Positions 33,049-41,430 of a DNA stretch of 64,000 nucleotides are shown piece by piece. Made by a program: the position numbers and the translations under genes. Under the pieces are notes generated by a model. The model made no database searches. It saw nothing but the letters and a program-made list of their open reading frames with translations, and was not told the DNA's origin. Within the stretch, counting starts at the first letter, position 1. Each line of letters begins with the position of its first letter. Source of the stretch: Streptomyces sp. NBC_00162 (lineage in GTDB: Bacteria > Actinomycetota > Actinomycetes > Streptomycetales > Streptomycetaceae); contig NZ_CP102509.1 in assembly GCF_024611995.1 (NCBI RefSeq), positions 5,084,001-5,148,000 on the forward strand. The letters are read 5' to 3'.

Positions 33049-33901
33049 CGATGCCCAGGTCCCAGCCGTCGTGGACGTGCGTGCACAGGCAGGCGCGCGA
33101 CTCCGTCGGCGGAAGGGCCGCCACCGCGTCGAAGAGGACCTCGCGCAGACGGCCGACGTTCTCGCCGAAGACCCTCAGGACCTCCGTGTGGGACACGCCC
33201 TCGCCGGTCTCGGCGCCCGCGTCCAGGTCCGTCACCAGCGCCATCGACGTGTAGCAGAGCCCCAGCTCCCGCGCGAGGACCGCCTCCGGGTGACCCGTCA
33301 TGCCGACCACCGACCAGCCCGCCGCCGCGTGCCAGCGCGACTCGGCGCGCGTCGAGAACCGCGGCCCCTCGATGACGACCATCGTGCCGCCGTCCACCGG
33401 CTCCCACTCCCGCCCGCGGGCCGCGGCCAGGGCGACCGACCGCCCCACCGGGCAGTACGGGTCCGCGAAGGTGGTGTGCACGACGTTCGGGACGCTGCCT
33501 CCCCCAGAGCCTCCGGCCTGGGAGGTACCCCCAGGCAGCGGCTCCCCGTCGAAGAAGGTCTGCGCCCGGGCCTTCGTACGGTCGACCAGCTGGTCGGGAA
33601 CGAGCAGCGTGCCCGGACCGTATTCGGTCCGCAGTCCGCCGACCGCGCACGGGCCCAGCACCTGGCGGACGCCGACCGAGCGCAGCGCCCACAGGTTGGC
33701 CCGGTAGTTGATCTTGTGTGGCGGGACGGTGTGGCTGCGCCCGTGCCGGGGCAGGAAGGCCACCTGCCGGCCGGCCAGCTCACCCACGTACAGGGAGTCG
33801 CTGGGGGGTCCGTACGGGGTCTCCACCTGGATCTCGGAGACGTCCTCCAGGAAGGAGTAGAAGCCCGAACCGCCGATGACACCGATCTCTGCGTTCACCA
33901 T
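33038..33901 (-). CDS. mtnP: S-methyl-5'-thioadenosine phosphorylase
   Basis: A 287-residue nucleoside phosphorylase family 2 enzyme. It converts methylthioadenosine and phosphate to adenine and 5-methylthioribose-1-phosphate for methionine salvage. It has AEIGVIGGSGFYSFLEDV, LPRHGRSHTVPPHKINYRAN (phosphate and sugar site), MVVIEGPRFSTRAE and WSVVGMTGHPEAVLARE (purine pocket). A Gly/Ser-rich insert (GGTSQAGGSGGGS) near residues 120-135 is encoded by a dispersed palindromic element and is absent from the usual enzyme. TAGGGT 6 nt before the ATG suggests a leaderless transcript. Confidence 0.92.
   Translation of the reverse strand: MVNAEIGVIGGSGFYSFLEDVSEIQVETPYGPPSDSLYVGELAGRQVAFLPRHGRSHTVPPHKINYRANLWALRSVGVRQVLGPCAVGGLRTEYGPGTLLVPDQLVDRTKARAQTFFDGEPLPGGTSQAGGSGGGSVPNVVHTTFADPYCPVGRSVALAAARGREWEPVDGGTMVVIEGPRFSTRAESRWHAAAGWSVVGMTGHPEAVLARELGLCYTSMALVTDLDAGAETGEGVSHTEVLRVFGENVGRLREVLFDAVAALPPTESRACLCTHVHDGWDLGIELP
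33499..33534. repeat. Dispersed palindromic element, copy C, inside mtnP
   Basis: CTCCCCCAG and TACCCCCAG boxes flank a CTGGGAGG centre, within a longer inverted repeat bounded by GCTGCC and GGCAGC. It is in frame and adds about 12 residues to mtnP. It relates to copies at 10856 and 16788. Confidence 0.6.
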
Positions 33902-33907
33902 GCCGCC

Positions 33908-33913
33908 ACCCTA
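33908..33913 (-). promoter_or_regulatory. Probable -10 of mtnP (leaderless)
   Basis: TAGGGT on the minus strand ends 6 nt before the mtnP ATG at 33901, with no room for a ribosome-binding site. Confidence 0.45.
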
Positions 33914-33918
33914 ACCGG

Positions 33919-33967
33919 GCGTGCGAAAGGCCCCGCTGCCCGGAGGGCGGCGGGGCCTTTCGCACGC
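33919..33967. terminator. Strong hairpin terminator after the FmdB-family gene
   Basis: A perfect 18-bp stem, 33919-33936 with 33950-33967, has a 13-nt loop. It lies 12 bp past the FmdB stop on the minus strand and just upstream of the mtnP promoter, insulating the two genes. Confidence 0.85.
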
Positions 33968-33978
33968 GATGAAGCAGG

Positions 33979-34284
33979 TCAGGCAGCCGAGGTGGAGCTG
34001 CTGCCCGTGCTCGACGACGTCGAGGAGGACGAAGCGGCGGGGGCGGCGGCCGTGGACGTCGACGAGGTCGAGGCCGGCTTCGAGGCAGGAGTGCTGCTCG
34101 ACGAAGCGCCACGGCTGTCGTTCCGGTAGAAACCGGAGCCCTTGAAGACGATGCCGACCGCGGAGAACACCTTCTTCAGGCGTCCGTCACAGCTCGGGCA
34201 CACGGTCAGCGCGTCATCGGTGAACTTCTGCACGGCCTCAAGGCCCTCACCGCACTCGGTGCACTGGTACTGGTAGGTCGGCAC
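33979..34284 (-). CDS. FmdB-family zinc ribbon protein
   Basis: A 101-residue small protein. The N-terminal zinc ribbon has PTYQYQCTECG and VCPSCDGRLKKVF (two CxxC pairs), the FmdB/CxxC_CxxC_SSSS regulatory family. A Ser/Thr/Ala low-complexity tail follows from about residue 55. The family is linked to regulation of amidase or formamidase genes in some bacteria, but the biochemical role is unknown. The GTG at 34284 has a perfect AGGAGG six to eight bases upstream, fixing the start. Confidence 0.85.
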   Translation of the reverse strand: MPTYQYQCTECGEGLEAVQKFTDDALTVCPSCDGRLKKVFSAVGIVFKGSGFYRNDSRGASSSSTPASKPASTSSTSTAAAPAASSSSTSSSTGSSSTSAA

Positions 34285-34351
34285 GAATTTCCTCCTGGCA
34301 CTCTGACTCAATGAGTGCTAACGACGCTCCATGGTGACGTATTCCGGCGGA

Positions 34352-35743
34352 TCAGTCCACCGTCACCGGCACGCGGTGACCCATCCCACGCTCGTTCACC
34401 CGGTTCCGGGCGGCCGGCGAGGCGGCCGACGAGGCGGCCGACGGGCCAGTGGACGGGGCGGCGGACGAGGGTGCGGGCACGGCGGCCGGCGCGGATGAGT
34501 TCACGATCCGGCTCGGAGCCTTCGGCGCCAGCTTCGCGCGCAGGGCCAGCAGGGTGACCAGGGCCAGCGCGGTGGCGACCATCGGCACCAGGAAGCCGTA
34601 CGAGGACCCGTGCGCGTCCGTCAGGCGACCGGCCAGGGTCACGGCGACGGCCTGCCCGAAGGCGACCGCTCCGGTCAGCCAGGTGAAGGCCTCGGTGCGA
34701 GAGGCAGCCGGGATCAGCTGCTCGATCATCGTGTAGCCGGTGATCAGCGCCGGGGCGATGCACAGACCGACGACCAGGCCGAGCGCACCCAGCAGGATCA
34801 CCGAGTTCGCGGCCCACAGGACCGAGGCCGCGGCGGTGAGGCCGATGTAGCCCAGGATCAGGCGGCGGCGCGGGCCGATCTTCCAGGCGATGGCGCCCAT
34901 GGCGATGCCGGCGACCATGTTGCCCGCGGCGAAGACGCCGTAGAGCAGGCCGTTGGCGCCCGGGTTGCCGATCTCGTCGGAGAAGGCGGCGAGCGAGACC
35001 TGCATGCCGCCGAAGACGGCGCCGATGCCGATGAAGGCGACGATCAGGACGCGCAGGCCCGGGAAGGACAGGGCGGAGGCGTGCTTCTCGCCGTTCGCCG
35101 CGCGGCCGACCGGCTTGGGCTGGGTCGCGCGCTGCGCGGCGAAGATCAGGCCGCCGACGATCGTCAGCGTGGCCTCGGTGATCAGACCGGCCGCGGGGTG
35201 CACCTGGGTGCACAGGAAGGTGGCGAGCACCGGACCGACGACGAAGGTGAACTCGTCGGTGACGGACTCGAACGCGGCCGCGGTCGGCAGCAGCGGAGAG
35301 CCCTCCAGCTTCGCGGCCCAGCGGGCCCGGACCATCGGACCGGCCTGCGGGACGGAGGCGCCGGCGGGGATGGCGGCCAGCACCAGCGCCCACAGCGGGG
35401 CGCCGAGGAGTGCGAGGGCGGCCAGTGCGACGACCGAGGCGGTGTGCGTCAGGGCGGCCGGCACCAGGACGGCGCTCTGGCCGAACCGGTCGGTGAACTT
35501 GCCCATCAGCGGGGCGAACAGCGCCATGGACACACCGGTGACGGCGGTGACGACGCCGGCGCTGCCGTAGGAGCCGGTGGTGTGCTGGACGAGCAGCAGG
35601 ATGCTGACGGTGAGCATCCCGAAGGGGAGCCGGGCGGCGAAGCCGGGAAGTACGAAGCCCAGGGCACCGGGTGTGCGCAGGAGCTGCCCGTAGCCGGGGC
35701 GGGCGGACGTGGCGGACGTTTCGGTCGTGACCGCGGATGTCAC
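34352..35743 (-). CDS. MFS transporter
   Basis: A 463-residue, 12-helix major facilitator. It contains LMGKFTDRFGQSAVLVP, the loop 2-3 signature of MFS exporters, and AARLPFGMLTVSILLL in the first helix pair. Helices 7-12 run to about residue 415, followed by a Ser/Ala/Pro-rich cytoplasmic tail. It resembles sugar-efflux/YbjJ-type exporters; the cargo is unknown. The GTG at 35743 begins VTSAVTTE, with GAAAGGCAAGG upstream. It is preceded by a long 393-bp gene-free region and stands alone. Confidence 0.85.
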   Translation of the reverse strand: MTSAVTTETSATSARPGYGQLLRTPGALGFVLPGFAARLPFGMLTVSILLLVQHTTGSYGSAGVVTAVTGVSMALFAPLMGKFTDRFGQSAVLVPAALTHTASVVALAALALLGAPLWALVLAAIPAGASVPQAGPMVRARWAAKLEGSPLLPTAAAFESVTDEFTFVVGPVLATFLCTQVHPAAGLITEATLTIVGGLIFAAQRATQPKPVGRAANGEKHASALSFPGLRVLIVAFIGIGAVFGGMQVSLAAFSDEIGNPGANGLLYGVFAAGNMVAGIAMGAIAWKIGPRRRLILGYIGLTAAASVLWAANSVILLGALGLVVGLCIAPALITGYTMIEQLIPAASRTEAFTWLTGAVAFGQAVAVTLAGRLTDAHGSSYGFLVPMVATALALVTLLALRAKLAPKAPSRIVNSSAPAAVPAPSSAAPSTGPSAASSAASPAARNRVNERGMGHRVPVTVD

Positions 35744-36136
35744 GGCCTTGCCTTTCCGCTGCCTGGTAGAGCGTCCCCGTCTGCGGACGGCACGTCGCCT
35801 TGTGAGCGACCGTGCCCGTACATGTGGGAGCCCCGAGAGCTGTCCTCTTGCGCAGAACCGAGTGATACCTGGGCGCCCACTGCGGGAGGGAGCCACGGCC
35901 GCTTTGCGGTCGCGCCAGCTCTGCGTCAGGCAGAGTTGGTTCGATCTGTTGTGCCTTAATCGTACAGGGGAATCCACTACCACGCCCTGTGATTGTTGCG
36001 ACAAGGTGTGTCTTCACCTGCGATTAACGGGACCTTCGTCTTTGAGGTCCCCTGAAATAGGGGCAAAAGCGGTCAGACGACACCGAAAATGGCTGAATTA
36101 GAACGCCGCTCTAAAGTCTGACTCCACCGGTACGCG
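35744..36136. other. 393-bp intergenic region upstream of the MFS gene
   Basis: No convincing gene. Base composition is notably less GC-rich from ~35930 to 36130 than elsewhere. Two small hairpins are visible: AGGTG/CACCT at 36004-36019 and GGGACCT/AGGTCCC at 36029-36051. They could terminate the antiporter transcript coming from the right. The long leader of the MFS gene could hold a regulatory RNA, but no known riboswitch was recognised. Confidence 0.5.
36029..36051 (-). terminator. Hairpin downstream of the antiporter gene
   Basis: A 7-bp stem GGGACCT/AGGTCCC with a 9-nt loop lies about 85 bp beyond the antiporter stop in its direction of transcription. A weaker hairpin follows at 36004-36019. 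Confidence 0.4.
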
Positions 36137-37654
36137 TCACCCGCGCGAGCCCGACCGCCCGTTCCCGCCCGTTCCCAGCCACCCGGCCAGCTTGCCGCCC
36201 CGGGCCACCGCGCGCAGCCGCGCCTCGGCCGCGTCCCGTACCGGATCCGTGGCCACCACCAGCAGCTCGTCCCCGCGCCGCAGCACGGTCGACGGCAGCG
36301 GTACGAAGCTCTTGCCCTCCCGGACCACCAGGGTGACCGAGGCCCCCGGCGGCAGCCGCAGCTCGCTCACCTCGACGCCGTGCATGCGCGAGGCCGGCGG
36401 GATCGCGAAGGAGAGCAGGTGTCCGCGCAGCTTCTCCAGCGGCGCCGACTCGATGCCGAGGTCCGAGGCGGTCTCGTCGGTCTCCCCGAGTTCCAGCTTG
36501 CGCGCCAGCCAGGGCAGGGTCGGCCCCTGCACCAGGGTGTAGACGACGACCAGAACGAAGACGATGTTGAAGACGCGGTCGCTGCCCTCGATCCCGGACA
36601 CCATCGGGATGGTCGCCAGGATGATGGGCACGGCTCCGCGCAGGCCCGCCCAGGACATCAGGACCTGCTCCCGCCACGGAATCCGGAAGGGCAGCAGGCT
36701 GACGAAGACCTCCAGCGGCCGCGCCAGCATCGTGAGGACCAGCCCGATGACCACGGCGGGCCAGAAGTCGTGCACCAGCTCGTGCGGGGTGACCAGCAGG
36801 CCGAGCAGGACGAACATGCCGATCTGCGCGATCCAGCCGAGGCCGTCCGCGAACCCCCGCGTGGCCGGCCAGTGCGGGAGCTTGGCGTTGCCGAGCACCA
36901 TCGCCGCCAGGTACACGGCGAGGAAGCCGGAGCCGTGCGCCAGCGCGCCGGCCGCGTACGCCGTCACGGCGATCGCCATCACGGCGATGGGGTAGAGGCC
37001 GGAGGCGGGCAGCGCCACGTGCCGCAGGCCGTAGGCGCCGAGGAAGCCGACCGTCAGGCCGATCGCGACGCCGATGACCAGCTCCAGGGCGATCTTGCCG
37101 AGGAGGACGTACCAGTCGTCGATCGGCCCGACGGTGGCGAAGGCCACGACCAGGATGACGACCGGTGCGTCGTTGAAGCCGGACTCCGCCTCGAGGACGC
37201 CCGTGATCCGGGAGGGGAGCGGGACCTTGCGCAGGACGGAGAAGACGGCCGCCGCGTCGGTCGAGGAGACGACCGCGCCGATCAGCAGGGCCTGGCGCCA
37301 TTCCAGCCCGACCAGGTAGTGCGCCCCCGCGGCCGTGACGCCGACGCTGACCGCGACGCCCACCAGCGACAGCACGATCGCGGCCGGCAGGGCCGGTTTG
37401 ATCTCTTTCCACTTGGTGCCCAGACCACCCTCGGCGAGGATCACGACGAGTGCGGCATAACCGATGACCTGCGTCAGCTCGGCATTGTCGAATACGACGT
37501 TGCCGATGCCGTCCTGGCCTATCGCGATGCCTATGCCGAGGTAGATGAGCAGGCTGGGGAGGCCGCTGCGTGAAGAGATGCGTACCGCCGCGACGGCGAC
37601 GAGCAGCACGAGCGAGCAGACCAGCAGAAGCTCATTGAGCGTGTGGACAGTCAG
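36137..37654 (-). CDS. Potassium/proton antiporter (NhaP2/CvrA type)
   Basis: A 505-residue protein. The N-terminal ~390 residues are a CPA1 antiporter core with 12-13 helices, including the ion-binding segments GAVVSSTDAAAVFSVL and ESGFNDAPVVILV. The C-terminus is a TrkA_C-type regulatory domain (SELRLPPGASVTLVVREGKSFVPLP). It should exchange K+ or Na+ for protons. The proposed start is CTG at 37654: GAGGAAGGG ends 7 nt upstream and the protein then begins with TVHTLNELLLVCS, the usual N-terminus. A TTG at 37672 is the only other option and has no ribosome-binding site. Confidence 0.85.
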   Translation of the reverse strand: MTVHTLNELLLVCSLVLLVAVAAVRISSRSGLPSLLIYLGIGIAIGQDGIGNVVFDNAELTQVIGYAALVVILAEGGLGTKWKEIKPALPAAIVLSLVGVAVSVGVTAAGAHYLVGLEWRQALLIGAVVSSTDAAAVFSVLRKVPLPSRITGVLEAESGFNDAPVVILVVAFATVGPIDDWYVLLGKIALELVIGVAIGLTVGFLGAYGLRHVALPASGLYPIAVMAIAVTAYAAGALAHGSGFLAVYLAAMVLGNAKLPHWPATRGFADGLGWIAQIGMFVLLGLLVTPHELVHDFWPAVVIGLVLTMLARPLEVFVSLLPFRIPWREQVLMSWAGLRGAVPIILATIPMVSGIEGSDRVFNIVFVLVVVYTLVQGPTLPWLARKLELGETDETASDLGIESAPLEKLRGHLLSFAIPPASRMHGVEVSELRLPPGASVTLVVREGKSFVPLPSTVLRRGDELLVVATDPVRDAAEARLRAVARGGKLAGWLGTGGNGRSGSRG

Positions 37655-37896
37655 CGGGCGACCCTTCCTCAAAGCGCGCGGAGGATCCGGCGGATCGTTC
37701 CTCCAGCGGCAGGTTCAGTGGCTAGTTCGTTACCTTACCTAATCTTTGACGTTCCCTTTACTTGATAGCCACATTGTGAAACGCCCGTTCCCCCTTGTCC
37801 TTGCCACCTCGACCCCTGGCGGATCAACGAGTCAGGTCCTGCGCCTATGGTTGCTCCCAGCACTCCCAGGACCACCCTGCCCCTCTAAGGACAGCG

Positions 37897-40710
37897 ATGC
37901 CCGCCAACGAAACCGCTCCTTCCGTCAAGAAGAAGGGACGACGTGCCCGTCTGATCGTGCTCGTGCTGGTCCTGGCGCTCTTCGCGGGCCTCGGCTACGG
38001 GGCGTACTGGGGCGTGGACAGCGTGCGCGCCTCCTTCCCCCAGACGACCGGCTCCCTCAAGCTGCCGGGGCTCACCGGCACCGTCGACGTCAAGCGCGAT
38101 GCCCACGGCATCCCCCAGCTCTACGCCGACAACGACGACGACCTCTTCCGCGCGCAGGGCTTCGTCCAGGCGCAGGACCGGTTCTGGGAGATGGACGTAC
38201 GCCGCCACATGACCTCCGGGCGGCTCTCGGAGATGTTCGGCTCCGGCCAGGTCGAGACCGACGCCTTCCTGCGCACGCTGGGCTGGCGCCAGGTCGCCCA
38301 GGCCGAGTACGACAGCAAGCTCTCGCCGGAGACCAAGAAGAACCTCCAGTCCTACGCCGACGGGGTCAACGCGTACCTGAAGGGGAAGTCCGGCAAGGAC
38401 CTCTCCGTCGAGCACGCCGCCCTCAAGCTCAGCGGTGACTACCAGCCCGAGCAGTGGTCGCCGGTGGACTCGGTGGCCTGGCTCAAGGCGATGGCGTGGG
38501 ACCTGCGCGGCAACATGCAGGACGAGATCGACCGCGCGCTGATGTCGAGCAAGCTCTCGCAGGCGCAGATCGACGAGCTCTACCCGCCCTACCCCTTCGA
38601 TCGGAACAAGCCGATCGTCGACGGCGGCAAGATCGAGGGCGGCAAGTACGTACCCCAGGGATCAGGCGGCTCCGCCTCCACGGGCGGCGGCTCCGCGCAG
38701 GGCTCCCAGGCCTCCACCGGGACGGGCAGCGGCCTCGCCGACAACGCCACCGCCCAGGGCGCGAGCGTCGGCCTGCGCACCCAGCTGACCTCCCTCGCCA
38801 AGACCCTGGACCAGATCCCGGCGATCCTCGGCCCCAACGGCAGCGGCATCGGATCGAACTCCTGGGTGATCTCGGGCCGCTACACGACCACCGGCAAGCC
38901 GTTGCTCGCGAACGACCCGCACCTGTCGCCGCAGCTGCCCTCGGTCTGGTACCAGATGGGCCTGCACTGCCGCACGGCCTCGCCCCAGTGCCAGTACGAC
39001 GTGGCCGGCTACACCTTCTCCGGAATGCCCGGCGTGATAATCGGGCACAACACCGACATCGCCTGGGGCATGACCAACCTCGGCGCGGACGTCACCGACC
39101 TCTACCTCGAGCAGGTCAAGCCCGAGGGCTACGTCTACGACGGCAAGGTGATCCCCTTCGCCACCCGTGACGAGGTGATCAAGGTCGCGGGCGGCGCCAG
39201 CAAGAACATGAAGGTCCGCATCACCAACAACGGTCCGCTGGTCTCCGACCGCAGCGACGAGCTCGGCACGGTCGGCTCCCGCGCCCCCGTCGCCAGCTCC
39301 GCCCCCGACCGCGGCAACGGTTACGCCGTCGCCCTGCGCTGGACCGCCCTGGAACCGGGCAAGTCGATGGACGCGGTCTTCAAGCTGAACAAGGCCAAGG
39401 ACTTCAACGAGTTCCGCAAGGCCGCCGCCGACTTCGATGTGCCCTCCCAGAACCTGATCTACGCCGACGGCAAGGGTCAGTCCGGCAACATCGGCTACCA
39501 GGCCCCGGGCCGGATCCCGGTCCGCGGCCAAGGCGTCGACGGCCGGATGCCCGCGCCGGGCTGGGACTCCAAGTACGCCTGGAAGACCGGCAAGGACGGC
39601 AACGTCGAGTACATCCCGCAGAACGAGCTGCCCTACGAGTCCAACCCCTCGCGCGGCTACATCGTCACCGCCAACCAGGCGGTCGTGGAGAGCGGCACCG
39701 GCGCCGGCAAGTACCCGTACCTGCTGACCACCGACTGGGGCTACGGCGCCCGCAGCCAGCGGATCAACGACCTCATCGAGGCGAAGATCAAGGACAGCGG
39801 CCGGATCTCGACCGACGACATGCGCGCCATGCAGATGGACAACAGCAGCGAGATCGCCGCGCTGCTGACCCCGATGCTGGCCAAGATCGAGGTCTCCGAC
39901 CCGGACGTGCGCTCCGCGCAGAAGCTCCTGGAGGGCTGGAACTACACCCAGGAGAACGACTCGGCGGCCGCCGCCTACTTCAACGCGGTCTGGCGCAACA
40001 TCCTCAAGCTGTCCTTCGGCGACAAGATGCCCAAGGAGCTGCGGATCGAGGGCAGCTGCATGAACGTCCGCGCCGACAGCGGCCCGGCCGACGAGCTCTC
40101 CGAGGTGGTCCGCGAATGCGGCGCCCGCGGCTCCGACTCGGCGCAGCCGGACGGCGGTGACCGCTGGTTCGAGGTGGTCCGCCGCCTGGTCAAGGACGAG
40201 AAGTCGGCGTGGTGGAGCTCGCCCAAGAAGGGGTTCCGCCAGCCGGCGACCACCACCCGCGACGAGCTGTTCGCGCGGGCCATGGAGGACGCCCGCTGGG
40301 AGCTGACCGCCAAGCTCGGCAAGGACCAGTCCACCTGGAGCTGGGGCCGGCTGCACCAGCTGACGCTGAAGAACCAGACGATCGGCACCGAGGGCCCCGG
40401 CTTCATGCAGTGGCTCCTCAACCGCGGCCCGTGGAACCTGGGCGGCGGCGAGGCCACCGTCAACGCGACCGGCTGGAACGCCTCCAGCGGCTACGGGGTC
40501 ACCTGGGTGCCGTCGATGCGGATGGTCGTGAACCTCAACGACCTCGACAAGTCCCGCTGGATCAACCTGACGGGCGCCTCGGGGCACGCGTACAACTCGC
40601 ACTACACCGACCAGACGACGATGTGGGCCAAGGGCGAGCTGCTGGACTGGCAGTTCGGCAAGGACGCGGTCGACAAGGCGACGGTCGACACCCTCACGCT
40701 CAAGCCGTGA
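37897..40710 (+). CDS. Penicillin acylase family protein (Ntn-hydrolase)
   Basis: A 937-residue precursor with one N-terminal membrane anchor (residues ~18-40). The alpha part carries KRDAHGIPQLYADNDDDLFRAQGFVQAQDRFWEMD. A Gly/Ser-rich spacer (~residues 250-290) precedes the predicted autoproteolytic site. The beta chain starts at Ser320 in GSNSW, the N-terminal nucleophile. The beta part has NDPHL and GHNTDIAWGMTN. Family members cleave amide bonds of penicillins or N-acyl-homoserine lactones; the natural substrate is unknown. The ATG at 37897 follows AAGGA. Its 3' end overlaps the convergent cyclo-ligase gene by 11 bp. Confidence 0.9.
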   Translation: MPANETAPSVKKKGRRARLIVLVLVLALFAGLGYGAYWGVDSVRASFPQTTGSLKLPGLTGTVDVKRDAHGIPQLYADNDDDLFRAQGFVQAQDRFWEMDVRRHMTSGRLSEMFGSGQVETDAFLRTLGWRQVAQAEYDSKLSPETKKNLQSYADGVNAYLKGKSGKDLSVEHAALKLSGDYQPEQWSPVDSVAWLKAMAWDLRGNMQDEIDRALMSSKLSQAQIDELYPPYPFDRNKPIVDGGKIEGGKYVPQGSGGSASTGGGSAQGSQASTGTGSGLADNATAQGASVGLRTQLTSLAKTLDQIPAILGPNGSGIGSNSWVISGRYTTTGKPLLANDPHLSPQLPSVWYQMGLHCRTASPQCQYDVAGYTFSGMPGVIIGHNTDIAWGMTNLGADVTDLYLEQVKPEGYVYDGKVIPFATRDEVIKVAGGASKNMKVRITNNGPLVSDRSDELGTVGSRAPVASSAPDRGNGYAVALRWTALEPGKSMDAVFKLNKAKDFNEFRKAAADFDVPSQNLIYADGKGQSGNIGYQAPGRIPVRGQGVDGRMPAPGWDSKYAWKTGKDGNVEYIPQNELPYESNPSRGYIVTANQAVVESGTGAGKYPYLLTTDWGYGARSQRINDLIEAKIKDSGRISTDDMRAMQMDNSSEIAALLTPMLAKIEVSDPDVRSAQKLLEGWNYTQENDSAAAAYFNAVWRNILKLSFGDKMPKELRIEGSCMNVRADSGPADELSEVVRECGARGSDSAQPDGGDRWFEVVRRLVKDEKSAWWSSPKKGFRQPATTTRDELFARAMEDARWELTAKLGKDQSTWSWGRLHQLTLKNQTIGTEGPGFMQWLLNRGPWNLGGGEATVNATGWNASSGYGVTWVPSMRMVVNLNDLDKSRWINLTGASGHAYNSHYTDQTTMWAKGELLDWQFGKDAVDKATVDTLTLKP

Positions 40711-41335
40711 GGCCGGGGCCGAGGCCTCGGAAACGGACCACCCCCGACGGGGTGGCCACCGCCTGAACGGGGTGGTCGTGCGGTTCCTCCGGGACCCGCG
40801 CGACCACCTCGTCGTCGTAGAGGAGCACGACCAGCGCGGGATGCGCCCCGGTGCGCTCCAGCCGCTCCAGGACCCGGTCGTACGAGCCCCCGCCGCGGCC
40901 CAGGCGCATCCCGCGGGCGTCCACCGCGAGCCCGGGCAGCAGCACGGCGCCGGCCGTGGTCACCGCGTCCGGACCGAGCGGCGGGCCGGTCGGCTCCAGC
41001 AGCCGGATCTTCCCCGGGTGCGCGGTCTCGGCGAGGCCCTGCGGGCCCTCGTACACCGCCCAGTCGAGGTCGTTGTCGGGCAGCAGCAGGGGCAGCAGTA
41101 CACGCTTGCCGGCCGCGCGCAGGGCGTCGAGCAGGGCGTGGGTGCCGGGTTCCGTACCGACGGAGACGTACGCCGCCACCGTGTCGGCACCGGCCAGTTC
41201 GGGCAGCTCGAGGGCCCTGACGGCGAGCGCGCCGGCCGCCGTGCGGCAGGCGTCGGGGGACAAGGCGCGGCGGGCGGCCAGGAGTTCCCGGCGCAGTCGA
41301 GCTTTGGTGGACGCGGGGTGCGGGTTCTCTGTCAC
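40700..41335 (-). CDS. 5-formyltetrahydrofolate cyclo-ligase
   Basis: A 211-residue enzyme converting 5-formyl-THF to 5,10-methenyl-THF with ATP. Motifs seen are the N-terminal KARLRRELLAARRAL, the substrate-site EPGTHALLDALRAAGKRVLLPLL, and the ATP-site LGRGGGSYDRVLERL. The GTG at 41335 begins close to the start of homology. It is divergent from galU across 95 bp. Its 3' end runs 11 bp into the convergent penicillin acylase gene. Confidence 0.9.
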   Translation of the reverse strand: MTENPHPASTKARLRRELLAARRALSPDACRTAAGALAVRALELPELAGADTVAAYVSVGTEPGTHALLDALRAAGKRVLLPLLLPDNDLDWAVYEGPQGLAETAHPGKIRLLEPTGPPLGPDAVTTAGAVLLPGLAVDARGMRLGRGGGSYDRVLERLERTGAHPALVVLLYDDEVVARVPEEPHDHPVQAVATPSGVVRFRGLGPGLTA

Positions 41336-41417
41336 AGCGGATTCAAATATCCTCGGGAAATCGGCACATAAGTGGACCTACCTACTGCGATCTGGCCTGG
41401 GGTTCGGCAGGACCCAC

Positions 41418-41423
41418 TATCGT
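41418..41423 (+). promoter_or_regulatory. Probable -10 of galU (leaderless)
   Basis: TATCGT ends 7 nt before the galU ATG at 41431; no ribosome-binding site is visible. Confidence 0.4.
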
Positions 41424-41430
41424 TCGGGGC

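Noticed and set aside
35744..36136. A riboswitch or small gene in the 393-bp gap upstream of the MFS gene
   Set aside because: Only small hairpins were seen; no conserved riboswitch core or coding-biased frame could be recognised.
37730..37743. TTACCTTACCTAAT resembling an iron box for DmdR/IdeR between the antiporter and penicillin acylase
   Set aside because: Only one arm matches the TTAGGTTAGGCTAACCTAA consensus; the other half diverges and the flanking genes are not iron genes.
37774..37780. TTGTGAA half-site like the Rex operator
   Set aside because: The partner arm is absent; only one half of the palindrome is present.
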